Below, one piece after another: positions 1 through 11,600 of a DNA stretch of 64,000 nucleotides. Origin of the DNA: Nilaparvata lugens (lineage: Eukaryota; Arthropoda; Insecta; Hemiptera; Delphacidae); the NCBI RefSeq assembly GCF_014356525.2, contig NC_052505.1:55280610-55344609 (forward strand), in the 5' to 3' direction. The stretch's first letter is position 1; each line of letters begins with the position of its first letter. Both the position numbers and the translations under genes were made by a program. Under the pieces are notes generated by a model. That model was not told the DNA's origin. It saw nothing but the letters and a program-made list of their open reading frames with translations, and made no database searches.

Positions 1-255
1 ATGATTTAAATAAACATTATTCTTGTTTTGGATTTCTAGATTGGGATTTTATCATAAATGTAGGGTAGCCATTGAAATGATTCTCATCTAAATCTAACCA
101 CAGTCATTGTTACCAACTTAATTTTTGTTTTCGTGCACTAATCCTCCATATAACCCACCAACTATTTTGTGTTGCCATGTTGCAAATCTGGAGTGCAGAA
201 AAATTTTTTCCCACACTAGAGCGGAAAAGTGTTTCTTTGCGTTTTGTTATCAGTG

Positions 256-550
256 CAGGAATGGGCACTTTTCAAGGTAACTGTAGGAAAAAACTATTTC
301 CGCATGGATGACATTATGTTTGAGAAATTGCTGAAACTAGTCACACCTTTCCTACTTCGGGAAGATACAAACATGCAACAATGTTTGCCAGTTAAAGAAA
401 GACTAGCAGTAACATTAAGGTACCTTGCCACTGGATGAAACTTTGAAGACCTAACATTTTCAGCGGTCATGTCACCTGCATCAATAAGCAATGCCATTGT
501 TGAGACTTGTGGAGTACTTCTGTACTTGCATACATCTTGCAAGACTACTC
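256..550 (+). pseudogene. PIF/Harbinger transposase N-terminal remnant
   Basis: The frame from 256 encodes a segment typical of HARBI1-like DDE transposases: FEKLLKLVTPFL, then ERLAVTLRYLATG, then (after a stop) NFEDLTFSAVMSPASIS and a segment ending near 550. In the family this stretch lies N-terminal to the catalytic DDE core and helps position DNA. A TGA at 436-438 falls directly after LRYLATG where the family reads straight through, so the copy carries a nonsense mutation. The catalytic core is absent and nothing recognisable follows. The segment starts right after a CAG that could have been a splice acceptor. The family assignment is from the remembered motif; the break is seen directly. 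Confidence 0.75.
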
Positions 551-695
551 TTGAAAGTACATTTCATTTACTACATACTTGCACTTACCATGTATTCACT
601 TATTTTTATCCAGCATTAGTATGTTATTGTTGAAAAACTTACACAGATAAATTCAGTTTCCCTTTCCATATGTAGAATGTAGACTACTTCGTGCA

Positions 696-830
696 TATAG
701 TGAGGTCCACGTTGTAATGACAGTGTTTGATTAGCAATGGTATTGCTATCCTTGTCTATCATTCAACCAATCGGAAAGCGCTATCTCCTTCTCGCTTTGC
801 TCTGTTGTCAGATCGTTTTTTAACAATGTA
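696..830 (+). mobile_element. MITE family A, left-end fragment
   Basis: Begins TATAGTGAGGTCCACG, the terminal repeat that also bounds complete copies at 34127-34495 and 36017-36235, and continues with the same internal text (ATTGCTATCCTTGTCTATC, then the GCGCTATCTCC region). No right end is visible, so this is a truncated copy. The TA-flanked terminus suggests a Tc1/mariner-type non-autonomous element. Confidence 0.65.
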
Positions 831-985
831 GAATGAATAATTGATCAACAAAATAGATTCCACAGTTCTGATTGGAAGTGTTTCGTATGTTTTGATGAAC
901 TGTCGCAGATGTTCTTCTCCAAATGCATTTTCTTCACTGGGTGCAATCACTTCATTGTCGCTGTCCATGATGATTGTACAATCTT

Positions 986-1254
986 GATAGATTGATTGAT
1001 TGATTGAGTACTTTATTTATGAAGATTACAATATATACTGGCTTATACACTTATATACAATAGCTTACAATACAGCAAAATTATATATGAATTTACATAA
1101 TATGAACTAAGAAAATAATTATTGAACTGTATATGATATGAAAAGTAATTTGTAATATAATAACTATAATTATATTGTTATGCATCCACATAAATTGGTG
1201 GAGCTTTGGACATATCAATGTCCATTCTTTGGAAAGAATATATATATATATAGA

Positions 1255-1312
<58 letters not shown>

Positions 1313-2060
1313 TCATTCTAAAACAGGTTCAAAGGTTTGTATTTGTTGGATGGGTGGGGGATGGTTGTCATGTGATCGTTCTTGGGCCGGACAGTTCCAG
1401 TCATTTGTTCCAAAAGATGTTTTTTTAAAGTCAGGATGACGCTCGCTCGGCTTTCGATGGACCTGATAGAAACAGGAAGTGCATTCCATGCACGACAGGC
1501 ACTGACTAAGAAGGATTTTGTGAAAATAGTAGTTCGATGATTGGGTATCCTTAAAGTACTTTCTCCGGTTCTAGTATGTGAAGCATCTATCCTCTTACCT
1601 TCAGAGACAAATTTGAAATCATCTTTAAAATAGTTCTGATTACCGTATTTCAAGATATCTTTAACAAGCTTGACTATTCGAAAAAGCCTTTGATCGGGAA
1701 GCTTTAATGTTGAACTAGCAATGTGGGCTGGGGTGATATGATCATGGCGTTGGAGAGAGTAGACGAAACGTAGACAATAATATTTTGGCAACGCTGTAGT
1801 TTATCATTCAGAGTGACTTGCATATCGTTAAGAACAGAATTACAATACATTAAATGTGGGAAGATGAGAGATTGAACCAATAATAATTTAATGTTTCTAG
1901 GGAGAATATCGTGAATTTTCTTCAATGCATGCATGGCTGAGAATACCTTTTTACAAGTTTTGTTCACTTGTTCTGACCAGTCAAGAGTATTTTTCATAAT
2001 AATGCCTAAATTTTTAACTGAGCTACAGTAAGGAATGTCATTACCGTCCACACTAATTTT
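986..2060 (-). pseudogene. Jockey-like LINE, 5'-truncated: RT C-terminus plus 3' UTR
   Basis: Read on the minus strand, 2051-1704 encodes the region after the RT catalytic box (VKNLGIIMKNTLDWSEQV, then KVFSAMHALKKI, then LQRCQN). The protein continues in another frame at about 1790-1318 (LRFVYSLQRHDHITPAH, RIVKLVKDILKYG, AWNALPVSIRSI), so there is a frameshift near 1780. The FADD/YADD box is missing: the copy is 5' truncated, as is usual for LINEs. The 3' UTR carries AATAAA and ends in a (TCAA)n tail at about 991-1007 (minus-strand sense). A second 3' end of the same family is at 52586-52858 on the other strand. The exact clade is inferred from RT C-terminal motifs only. Confidence 0.8.
1239..1308. 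repeat. (TA)n microsatellite
   Basis: About 70 bp of nearly pure TA dinucleotide with one GA interruption near its left side. It sits inside the 3' UTR of the LINE described above, at a point where the related copy near 52.6 kb has no such expansion, so it grew after or at insertion. Confidence 0.95.
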
Positions 2061-2089
2061 GTAATCGATTCAATCTTGCAGAGCGAACT

Positions 2090-2250
2090 GAAAAATCTGG
2101 TGTGGTACACTCACACAACTTTCCTTGCTCATTGAACTGTAAGCATCATTCTTGAACGAGAATGATTTAGGGGAATAACATAATGACGATTGGCGGCAAC
2201 ATATTTGAAACTACGATCAGACTACTGTATATGTGTATTTATAATATTGT
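2090..2250 (+). repeat. Dispersed repeat E, left part
   Basis: Contains AAATCTGGTGTGGTACACTC followed by ACTTTCCTTGCTCAT. The same text recurs at about 26672 and, diverged, at about 40093, so this is an interspersed repeat. The 26.7-kb copy runs on directly into TTTTCAGAGTA-TTTTTCC, whereas here that continuation appears only at about 2870. The 2250-2870 stretch is therefore an insertion into this repeat. Confidence 0.7.
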
Positions 2251-2735
2251 TTTCGCCACACTGCACAGAAAGCAGCTGTTTTCCAGTCCCTACGTAGATC
2301 TGAAAGACCTTGTTTGCAGACGACGTCAGAAAAGGGTTTCTTTTCCGGGCTAGGCCAGAAAGTTGTCTCTTTCCAGCCGCTTATGGCCGGAAACAACGCG
2401 CTAATTATTATTAATAAGTCATCCGCTAGATCGGGCGAGTGTCCACTTTCATAATAAGCTGAAGTCGCCATGATTTTAGTTCCAGTTTCGAATCAAACTA
2501 ATTCGCTTCGCAACCAGTTTTATTCAATTATTTATTGTTGATTAGTGCATTCCGAATTTTCAAAAATGCTTGAAGATGACTGTGGTATTCCAAGTGAAAT
2601 TTTAAAAGAATCTGAAATCCTGACTGCAAATCTTCTACCACTAAAATCAAGAGATAGGTACGATAGCTTAACGAGTATTCTTTATTTTGTATTCTTTATT
2701 TATTTTGTCAGCAATACCTGTAGTGTGGCGAAAAA
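2250..2735. mobile_element. Small TIR-bounded insertion
   Basis: The left edge reads TTTTCGCCACACTGCACAG and the right edge ends CTGTAGTGTGGCGAAAA, an inverted match of about 15 bp with a small indel. Comparison with the uninterrupted repeat at 26.7 kb shows this block is extra sequence. It contains a promoter-like CpG-bearing stretch and a short reading frame with a splice-donor-like end (separate entry). No transposase is encoded, so it is a non-autonomous element or a fragment of one. Confidence 0.5.
2566..2657 (+). CDS. Candidate first coding exon inside the TIR insertion
   Basis: An ATG in AAAATG context opens a frame beginning MLEDDCGIPSEILKESEIL and ending at AGATAG|GTACGA, a plausible 5' splice site. 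The text is protein-like (acidic start, amphipathic segments, then LLPLKSRDR). LLP-x-KS-x-x-x-Y patterns are common near the N-terminus of tyrosine-recombinase-like and other transposon-derived insect proteins, which is the only hint of function. No downstream exon could be found. It may be a captured or leftover exon of the mobile element. Family not recognised with confidence. Confidence 0.35.
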
Positions 2736-2740
2736 TATCG

Positions 2741-2868
2741 TTCGCACCACGGGCAAAAATGTTTTTCCAGCTCTCAATCTTTTCTAGTCCTCGGCCTACG
2801 GCCTCGGACTTGAAAACCGATTTCGAGCTGGAAAAATCTCATTTTCTGCTCTAGGTGCGAAATATACT
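2741..2868. repeat. Foldback unit with GC-rich stem
   Basis: Outer arms TTCGCACC and GGTGCGAA, then TTTTTCCAGCTC paired with GAGCTGGAAAAA, and a core AGTCCTCGGCC-TAC-GGCCTCGGACT. The whole 128 bp can fold into an interrupted hairpin centred near 2800. Together with the preceding TIR block it fills the insertion into dispersed repeat E. Confidence 0.7.
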
Positions 2869-3059
2869 ATTTCAGAGTACTTTTTCCTTTGTGAAATTTG
2901 ATAATTTTTAAAAAAGGTTTTTTTAAAAGAGGTTTGGTGTGTGGACACATTTTTAGTTGTTACAGGACATTTATACAGATCAGAGGCCAAAGCAACATAA
3001 TTATCCATACTATTAAGGAAAAGAACTGGTTTATACACCTACGGAATAGGAAAGTTATG

Positions 3060-3240
3060 TTTAACACAATAATCACGTCTCAAATACTGGACTGATTAAC
3101 TTGAAATTTTGCATATTGATTCTTTATTAATCAACCGAGGATAATAGACCTATTTTCGATTCTTCAAGATTTGATCACATCATGTTTTCAGTTTGTCAAG
3201 TTTTGAATAGACCCTTGCGGAGCATGGGTTACCTGCTAGT
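3060..3240 (+). mobile_element. Helitron-like 3' terminus
   Basis: The block ends in a short hairpin (ACCC ... GGGT) closely followed by TACCTGCTAGT and then T. This matches the Helitron 3' rule: a hairpin a few bases before CTAGT, with insertion before T. No RepHel coding sequence is present, so it is the tail of a non-autonomous copy. The BEL remnant begins immediately after. Confidence 0.6.
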
Positions 3241-3290
3241 TAACAATAACAATCGTTTACAAAAGTTGTTGGCGTCCGCTATATCTGCGT

Positions 3291-4184
3291 TGACATTCTC
3301 GAAACTCATTTCGACGTAATCCCGTCATTTTGAAGGCCTATATATGTCTGTTCGTATGCATGTCTACAAAAGCAATACATATTGAACTCGTCTCTGATTT
3401 GTCTACTCCAGCATTCTTGGCTGCTTTTCAAAGTTTTCTGTCTCGACGTGGGCCTTGTAGAGTAATCTACTCAGATTGTGGAACCAATTTTGTTGGCGCT
3501 CACGAGCAATTAGTTCAGCTTTCGAAATTTGTTAACTCTTCTACGTTCCAAACCAGTCTTATAGGTGATTTGTCCGATTATAGAATCGACTGGAAATTTA
3601 TTCCGCCAGGAGCGCCCCATTTTGGTGGCATCTGGGAAGCGAACATAAAGGCAACAAAATCACATCTATTTCGTGTGATTGGTACTCAATTGTTAACGTA
3701 CGAAGAGATGAATACCGTTTTAGTTCAGGTCGAAGCTGTACTGAACTCGAGACCACTGTGCTCTATGAGTGAAGATCCCAGTGAACCACTTGCATTAACA
3801 CCAGCACCTTTTCTCAAACTTACCCCATTGAAAGCTTTTCCAATGGAAGATGTTGTTGATTCTCCTGTCAATCGTCTTACTCGCTTTCAGCTGGTGAATC
3901 AACTAGTTCCATCCTTTTGACGCAGGTGGCGAGTAGAATATCTTCATGAGCTTCAGGAACGAGGAAAATGGTGGAAAGCGTCTACTCCACTTGAAGTAGG
4001 CACTGTTGTAATTGTGGATCAGCCGAACCTCCCTCCACTGCAGTGGCCACTAGGTATCGTGGAACAAGTTTTTCCAGGGACGGACGGCCAAGTGAGAGTG
4101 GCTCTGGTGCGTTTGAAGAATGGGTGTCTTAAACGACCAGTCACTAAACTTTTCCCACTACCCACTCAACAGTGGAGGGTGTAG
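3291..4184 (+). pseudogene. BEL/Pao retrotransposon integrase C-terminal half, nonsense-broken
   Basis: Integrase-core motifs of the BEL/Pao family: STKAIHIELVSDLST, then YSDCGTNFVGA (second catalytic Asp), then PPGAPHFGGIWEANIKATK (catalytic Glu in WEA), then VLNSRPL. After a TGA at 3918-3920, where the family normally has Trp, the same frame continues as RRWRVEYLHELQERGKWW with a DUF5641-like tail to TAG at 4182-4184. The segment with the first catalytic Asp, and the whole gag, protease and RT part, are missing 5'. A polypurine tract and LTR start follow directly, so this is the 3' end of an element. It would have joined element cDNA to host DNA; this copy cannot. Confidence 0.9.
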
Positions 4185-4291
4185 TCGTGGATCTTGGTTT
4201 TTTTTGTGTTCCTGGTTGTGGTTGCATGTTTGGATTTTTGTATTATATAATCGTCATTTTTGTCTTTGCCCTAGCTGAAAAATACCTTTTC

Positions 4292-4627
4292 TGGTGGGGG
4301 GGAATGTTGTGGCCATTCTTGAATTGAGCGCGTCCATGTAGCGCTGTCCCGTGCGGTGCTGCCTCCTGGCGGTGGATTGTCGAAAACTGTCGTCAGCCGA
4401 GGCTTTTTCTTCTCAGTCGGGAAAGAAAGCAGACGGAATCAAGAGTGTACAAGCCATACGGTTCCGGCTCACTTTATTTGTTATTTTGTTATTTGTCTAG
4501 CCGGTCATTAAATGTCAATAATTGATTGAAGTGTTTAATGAATGTCGTGAATATTTGGGAGAAGCAAGGATCAGTGAAATTAATAATGCCATGCAGCTTG
4601 TAATCATCACCAGGCCACAGTATCAAG
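4292..4627 (+). mobile_element. BEL/Pao polypurine tract and 3' LTR (partial)
   Basis: GGTGGGGGGGAA at about 4293-4304 is a typical polypurine tract, and TGTTGTGGCC at 4305 is a typical BEL LTR start, about 120 bp past the integrase stop. The LTR's 3' end is not obvious because the duplicated segment starts at 4628. No matching 5' LTR lies in the window. Confidence 0.6.
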
Positions 4628-5299
4628 AGCTTGTACAAGAGAGCAAGAGAGTATTGGAGGGTGTATACAAACTCGGCAGTAGTGGTCAAAGGAGTTTCAG
4701 AATTCCAAGGGACCTTCAAAAAGTGCTATACAAACTCGGTAGTTTTCGTAAAGATTAAGCAGCGACTACATAATATACCTATTGTATCTCGTGCTTTATT
4801 TTACAGAAACCCTTTCCACTCATCACCATGATCCTTCCCATGAAACGCACAGGACACCACTCAATCAAGTGATCTAACAAATAATTATCAATCTTGAAAC
4901 GTCCTTTCCAGTTTTCAAGTGGTAGATTCCAACAAAGGCGAATTAACATATCAATATACATAACTCTTATACTGACAGATTACAATGTCTATGAGAGTTA
5001 CAAGGTTCTGTTGAAATTCAACACTACAATAGAACATTACTCCATCATTTACAATGTATAATCTTATATTGTTAGTTATTAGATTATTATTCTTAGTCTA
5101 ACATTCAATCCAAGGTCCAAAAGTTCAAAGAACCCCACACGTAAACCGAAGCTTATTGTGTTCCCAAGTAATATGTTAGTTAGGCAAACCAATACCTATG
5201 TCCTTTACAAGAACCAGGGGGTTTTCCCTATACTAACATTCCATTCATCACCTGGTGGCAATCCTTGTCACAATCCAGTGTGATATGCTTGGCAGTCTT

Positions 5300-5792
5300 T
5301 CCAGACTGATTAGTCCCCGAGACCCACGTGAGTTCCACTCCTGGCCATTTTCTAGGTCCTTCCGCTGAGAGAGGGGACGCCAATCTGCCTCCGGGGCGCT
5401 CAGCCACCTTCGACTCAGCCTCTTGACTCACATTTGTGCCTGGAGTTTCACCCTTCTCTGGTCTCTTGGGTTTTTCTTTCTGCCCCTCTGAAACTCTGCA
5501 GGGTCAAAAGCCTCACCTCTCCCAAGAAGTTTTGCCTGAATGGCCGCCCTTCTTTGAGCAGTGGTGAGTTTTGGCCTCTCCACCCACAAACTCGTGACCT
5601 ATGTGAGTTCTACTCCTGGCTTTTTTGTAGAACCTTCCACTGAGAGAGGGGATGCCAAACTGCCTCTAGGGCGCCCGGCGCCCAGCCACCCTCGACTCAG
5701 CCTCTTGACCCACATTTGTGCCTGGAGTCTCACCCATCTCTGGTCTCTTGGGTTTTTCTTTTTGCCCCTCCAAAACTCTGAAGGGTCAAAAG
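5300..5792 (-). repeat. 281-bp tandem monomers, possibly a LINE 5' region
   Basis: GC-richer sequence repeats with a period near 281 bp (for example the CATTTGTGCCTGGAGT block at about 5430 and 5711). The array resumes after the hAT insertion at 12630. On the minus strand the frames are partly open (segments such as RLASPLSAEG), but no known domain is seen. Together with the conserved block at 12900-13085, the arrangement resembles repeated 5' monomers of a non-LTR retrotransposon; this is inference. The same array is present at 9280-9772 in duplication copy 2. Confidence 0.6.
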
Positions 5793-8041
5793 TAGGGATG
5801 GGTATCGATACATTGATGTTTAAAAACATCAATGTTTCAACATCAAACATCGATGTTTTTAACATCGATGTTTACTGTTCGATGTTTTCCACTTATCGAT
5901 GGTTTCACCTAGACATCGGTCATCCGATGTTTTTCCCAACTAAAAAGTAAAAACAATTCTATTTTTTTAATTTGAAGTTTTTTTCATTTTTTTGTTCGAA
6001 GAGGATTATCTTGAGAGCAATGAGCAATAGTAACAGAATTACAATCATTATCTCTATCATATTATTAGTGTAGTATTCTGTTTTTTGTGAATATAGATAA
6101 GTTTTGATTTCCTGCAGATTGCTATTTTCATTTTTCAATCAGGCTCTCTGTATTTTTATGTGAGACTGTTGGATACTCTTGAAGATTCACATTACTTCTG
6201 TGGCCCGTGTCAAGGTTAGATAGTTAGTTATTTAGAATTGAATAAGAGGTCGGATTCTTTGTTTCTTAGGAAGAAAGAGTTTTCTCTTACTACAATTATT
6301 ACCTCAACATGTGTTTAACACTAATTAATCTAGCTCTGGAAAAGAGGTCCTCGTATTGTAAGGAGTGCAGATATCCATATAAAAAACTTAATCCATTTTC
6401 ATTTCCTAAAAAATCTATCAGGTATCGAATGAATACGATATGAGTATCAATGATTGCTAAAATTAACTTAGGGTGAAATTTCAAGACCGAATCCTCAAGG
6501 ATATCCTGAGTGGTTTCAGACTAAACCATGAAGATGACAAATCTTGTGAACTAGAGTTGATGTATCTTTCTAGTCACAACCTGACTTCAATTATTCGAAA
6601 GACTGTTACTTGAATACCACAAGTCCAAAATTGCTGTGATTCCAGTTAGTAACTGTTGAAATATTGGAACAATAGCTCCAGATAAAAGTGTAGTCACTTT
6701 AGAAGCTCTTTTTGTGCTCTACAATCTGAGATCAGGTATAGCGATCTATCTCATATTCCAGGTACACCTGACAACAATGCTCCTTGTATTGTGAAAAACA
6801 CCTGATTCCCAGCTTCAAGCATCATCACCAACTACATTGTTCTCACATTGATATTTCGCACAACGACATAAGCTCTTGAGATTATGTTCTATGAGAATCA
6901 CCCATGAGATACACTTCATTTCAGTATTTCCTAGTGGAGAGGCGCGGTTAAGGACACCTCAAGGATCAAAATTTCAAACACATAACTTTTGACAAAATGC
7001 TCAGATTTCATCGTACTACACTTAATCCTTCTCGGTTTGTCACGGCGGTTCAAAATCATGCATAATAAGTCAAATTCGGTCGAAAAATGGAAAATTTATT
7101 GTTGAGTGTACTTAAGCCCATATTCCAATACACAGAAAATTACCAATTTCTATATTCAAAGTTGCATGTCTTGTGAAATACTTCTGATAAAATTTCCAAA
7201 TCTAGTGAGAATGTGAAAATTGTCCCCCTCTACCCACTCCAATAAATAATACTTTCGATTCCAAAACAATTTGGAAGTTAAGATTTTAAAAATGGCGATT
7301 TCAGTTTTTACATTTTTTTCGTAATTTTACTGTTGATCAAGAGTTTCTAAAACGAGTCTGATACATCATAGAAACTTACAATTGATCACAAATTGTAGAT
7401 AAATTCATCCTCTACGAGCTCAGTTGCCTAAAATCCATTTTGAATCACTTTTCACTATCATAGAACTGCCAAAACCGTTAATATGAGAAAAATATCTACA
7501 ATTTCCGGATTTTTTCAACAATCAAATATCACTTTTCGAACATATTTTTTCATGAATTGTTTACAGCAGATGAAATAGAAAATTCTATTGTACATTTCAA
7601 GATCATGTTATAATTTTTATAATAAGGGGTTACCGAGATACATAGCTTTGAATATAGAAATTGGTCATTTCTTATGTATTGAATATGAATAAGTACCTAC
7701 ACTCAACAATAAATTTTCTATTTTTTGACCGAATTTGACTGTTGATGCATGATTTTGAACCGCCTTGGCGAGCCGAGAAGAATGAAGTGTAGTACGATGA
7801 AATCTTAGCATTGTCAAAAGTAAATTATAAGTGTTTGAAATTTTGATCCTTGAGGTGTCCTTAAGCGTGCCTCCACTAGGAAATGTTGAAATTAAGTGCA
7901 TCTAACGGGTGATTCTTACCCATGAACTTATGTCATTGTGCGAAATATCAATTTGAGGACGAAGTATAATTATGGTGATGATGGTTGAAGTTATTAGGAA
8001 ATTAGGTGTTTTCCACAATACAATAAGCATTCTTGTCAGGT
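5793..8041 (+). mobile_element. Foldback hAT element, truncated copy 1
   Basis: Begins TAGGGATGGGTATCGATA directly after GTCAAAAG, then carries clustered ATCGATGTT subterminal motifs. It is the same element as the complete copy at 9773-12629 but stops at 8041 inside the right inverted arm, where Penelope-end-like sequence follows. It has no transposase frame. Confidence 0.85.
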
Positions 8042-8607
8042 CTTCCCCAAAGGAAATCCTTCTCATCTCTATATTCCATCCTGTATTTCGATTCCAATAC
8101 CTTATAATTGATAATCTGGCACATATAAAAATTACGACTGGTGAGTCTATTATCTATACTAATTTGAGGACTTCCATAGCTTTGCTCACAGTAAATATTT
8201 CTTTTAATTCCAATTTGGCAAGTATTTTCATTAAATACAATAAGGATACAGTCCTCTCACTCTACAAAACAAATGGTGTAACAACCGAAACCGGTATCTC
8301 GATTTTAAATAAGATTGTTGTTTGACAATATCTTTTCTTTTCATTTAATAAAAATTACAGAATACTTTTGCTTGATTCCTAGGTTATGATAGTTGAAAAT
8401 GATTCTGATTCAATATTCGATTGATTGACCAAAGTATATACTAGAAGGACTTATTTTAAGGGTGAGGGAAATAAAGAGGAAGAGAGTGTGTGGGTCAGGT
8501 TCTCTTCATCAGACAAACCCATGAGTTTGTGAGCGGGTAAAAGAGAGTATGATAGAGAGATGAAGAAATTGTAGAAGATAGCAATTGATAGGGATTCAGA
8601 TTCAGAG
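8042..8607. mobile_element. Penelope-like element end plus unassigned spacer
   Basis: At about 8274-8330 the text AATGGTGTAACAACCGAAACCGG followed by ATAAG and a T-rich stretch closely parallels 49373-49440, the 3' end of the Penelope-like element. The block from 8042 to about 8345 is therefore probably a short PLE end of a related family. 8346-8607 is AT- and GA-rich spacer with no recognisable feature. This unit separates the two copies of the 3.4-kb duplication. Confidence 0.5.
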
Positions 8608-11600
8608 AGCTTGTACAAGAGAGCAAGAGAGTATTGGAGGGTGTATACAAACTCGGCAGTAGTGGTCAAAGGAGTTTCAGAATTCCAAGGGACCTTCAAA
8701 AAGTGCTATACAAACTCGGTAGTTTTCGTAAAGATTAAGCAGCGACTACATAATATACCTATTGTATCTCGTGCTTTATTTTACAGAAACCCTTTCCACT
8801 CATCACCATGATCCTTCCCATGAAACGCACAGGACACCACTCAATCAAGTGATCTAACAAATAATTATCAATCTTGAAACGTCCTTTCCAGTTTTCAAGT
8901 GGTAGATTCCAACAAAGGCGAATTAACATATCAATATACATAACTCTTATACTGACAGATTACAATGTCTATGAGAGTTACAAGGTTCTGTTGAAATTCA
9001 ACACTACAATAGAACATTACTCCATCATTTACAATGTATAATCTTATATTGTTAGTTATTAGATTATTATTCTTAGTCTAACATTCAATCCAAGGTCCAA
9101 AAGTTCAAAGAACCCCACACGTAAACCGAAGCTTATTGTGTTCCCAAGTAATATGTTAGTTAGGCAAACCAATACCTATGTCCTTTACAAGAACCAGGGG
9201 GTTTTCCCTATACTAACATTCCATTCATCACCTGGTGGCAATCCTTGTCACAATCCAGTGTGATATGCTTGGCAGTCTTTCCAGACTGATTAGTCCCCGA
9301 GACCCACGTGAGTTCCACTCCTGGCCATTTTCTAGGTCCTTCCGCTGAGAGAGGGGACGCCAATCTGCCTCCGGGGCGCTCAGCCACCTTCGACTCAGCC
9401 TCTTGACTCACATTTGTGCCTGGAGTTTCACCCTTCTCTGGTCTCTTGGGTTTTTCTTTCTGCCCCTCTGAAACTCTGCAGGGTCAAAAGCCTCACCTCT
9501 CCCAAGAAGTTTTGCCTGAATGGCCGCCCTTCTTTGAGCAGTGGTGAGTTTTGGCCTCTCCACCCACAAACTCGTGACCTATGTGAGTTCTACTCCTGGC
9601 TTTTTTGTAGAACCTTCCACTGAGAGAGGGGATGCCAAACTGCCTCTAGGGCGCCCGGCGCCCAGCCACCCTCGACTCAGCCTCTTGACCCACATTTGTG
9701 CCTGGAGTCTCACCCATCTCTGGTCTCTTGGGTTTTTCTTTTTGCCCCTCCAAAACTCTGAAGGGTCAAAAGTAGGGATGGGTATCGATACATTGATGTT
9801 TAAAAACATCAATGTTTCAACATCAAACATCGATGTTTACTGTTCGATGTTTTTCACTTATCGATGGTTTCACCTAGACATCGGTCATCCGATGTTTTTC
9901 CCAACTAAAAAGTAAAAACAATTCTATTTTTTTAATTTGAAGTTTTTTTTATTTTTTTGTTCGAAGAGGATTATCTTGAGAGCAATGAGCAATAGTAACA
10001 GAATTACAATCATTATCTCTATCATATTATTAGTGTAGTATTCTGTTTTTTGTGAATATAGATAAGTTTTGATTTCCTGCAGATTGCTATTTTCATTTTT
10101 CAATCAGGCTCTCTGTATTTTTATGTGAGACTGTTGGATACTCTTGAAGATTCACATTACTTCTGTGGCCCGTGTCAAGGTTAGATAGTTAGTTATTTAG
10201 AATTGAATAAGAGGTCGGATTCTTTGTTTCTTAGGAAGAAAGAGTTTTCTCTTACTACAATTATTACCTCAACATGTGTTTAACACTAATTAATCTAGCT
10301 CTGGAAAAGAGGTCCTCGTATTGTAAGGAGTGCAGATATCCATATAAAAAACTTAATCCATTTTCATTTCCTAAAAAATCTATCAGGTATCGAATGAATA
10401 CGATATGAGTATCAATGATTGCTAAAATTAACTTAGGGTGAAATTTCAAGACCGAATCCTCAAGGATATCCTGAGTGGTTTCAGACTAAACCATGAAGAT
10501 GACAAATCTTGTGAACTAGAGTTGATGTATCTTTCTAGTCACAACCTGACTTCAATTATTCGAAAGACTGTTACTTGAATACCACAAGTCCAAAATTGCT
10601 GTGATTCCAGTTAGTAACTGTTGAAATATTGGAACAATAGCTCCAGATAAAAGTGTAGTCACTTTAGAAGCTCTTTTTGTGCTCTACAATCTGAGATCAG
10701 GTATAGCGATCTATCTCATATTCCAGGTACACCTGACAACAATGCTCCTTGTATTGTGAAAAACACCTGATTCCCAGCTTCAAGCATCATCACCAACTAC
10801 ATTGTTCTCACATTGATATTTCGCACAACGACATAAGCTCTTGAGATTATGTTCTATGAGAATCACCCATGAGATACACTTCATTTCAGTATTTCCTAGT
10901 GGAGAGGCGCGGTTAAGGACACCTCAAGGATCAAAATTTCAAACACATAACTTTTGACAAAATGCTCAGATTTCATCGTACTACACTTAATCCTTCTCGG
11001 TTTGTCACGGCGGTTCAAAATCATGCATAATAAGTCAAATTCGGTCGAAAAATGGAAAATTTATTGTTGAGTGTACTTAAGCCCATATTCCAATACACAG
11101 AAAATTACCAATTTCTATATTCAAAGTTGCATGTCTTGTGAAATACTTCTGATAAAATTTCCAAATCTAGTGAGAATGTGAAAATTGTCCCCCTCTACCC
11201 ACTCCAATAAATAATACTTTCGATTCCAAAACAATTTGGAAGTTAAGATTTTAAAAATGGCGATTTCAGTTTTTACATTTTTTTCGTAATTTTACTGTTG
11301 ATCAAGAGTTTCTAAAACGAGTCTGATACATCATAGAAACTTACAATTGATCACAAATTGTAGATAAATTCATCCTCTACGAGCTCAGTTGCCTAAAATC
11401 CATTTTGAATCACTTTTCACTATCATAGAACTGCCAAAACCGTTAATATGAGAAAAATATCTACAATTTCCGGATTTTTTCAACAATCAAATATCACTTT
11501 TCGAACATATTTTTTCATGAATTGTTTACAGCAGATGAAATAGAAAATTCTATTGTACATTTCAAGATCATGTTATAATTTTTATAATAAGGGGTTACCG

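Larger units (their letters stand above)
4628..8041. repeat. Direct duplication, copy 1 (3.4 kb)
   Basis: Matches 8608-12006 almost base for base, at an offset of 3980 bp that drops to 3965 after a 15-bp indel near 5850. Only a handful of single-base differences were seen by eye. It carries no gene: 4628-5290 is unique-looking AT-rich sequence, 5300-5792 the tandem monomers, and 5793-8041 a truncated hAT element. Shared GAGCTTG at both left edges is possible microhomology. Confidence 0.95.

Noticed and set aside
759..968. Minus-strand frame starting MDSDNEVIAPSEENAFGEEH
   Set aside because: Acidic and somewhat protein-like, but the second half runs into the MITE family A fragment, and no family or splice context was found.
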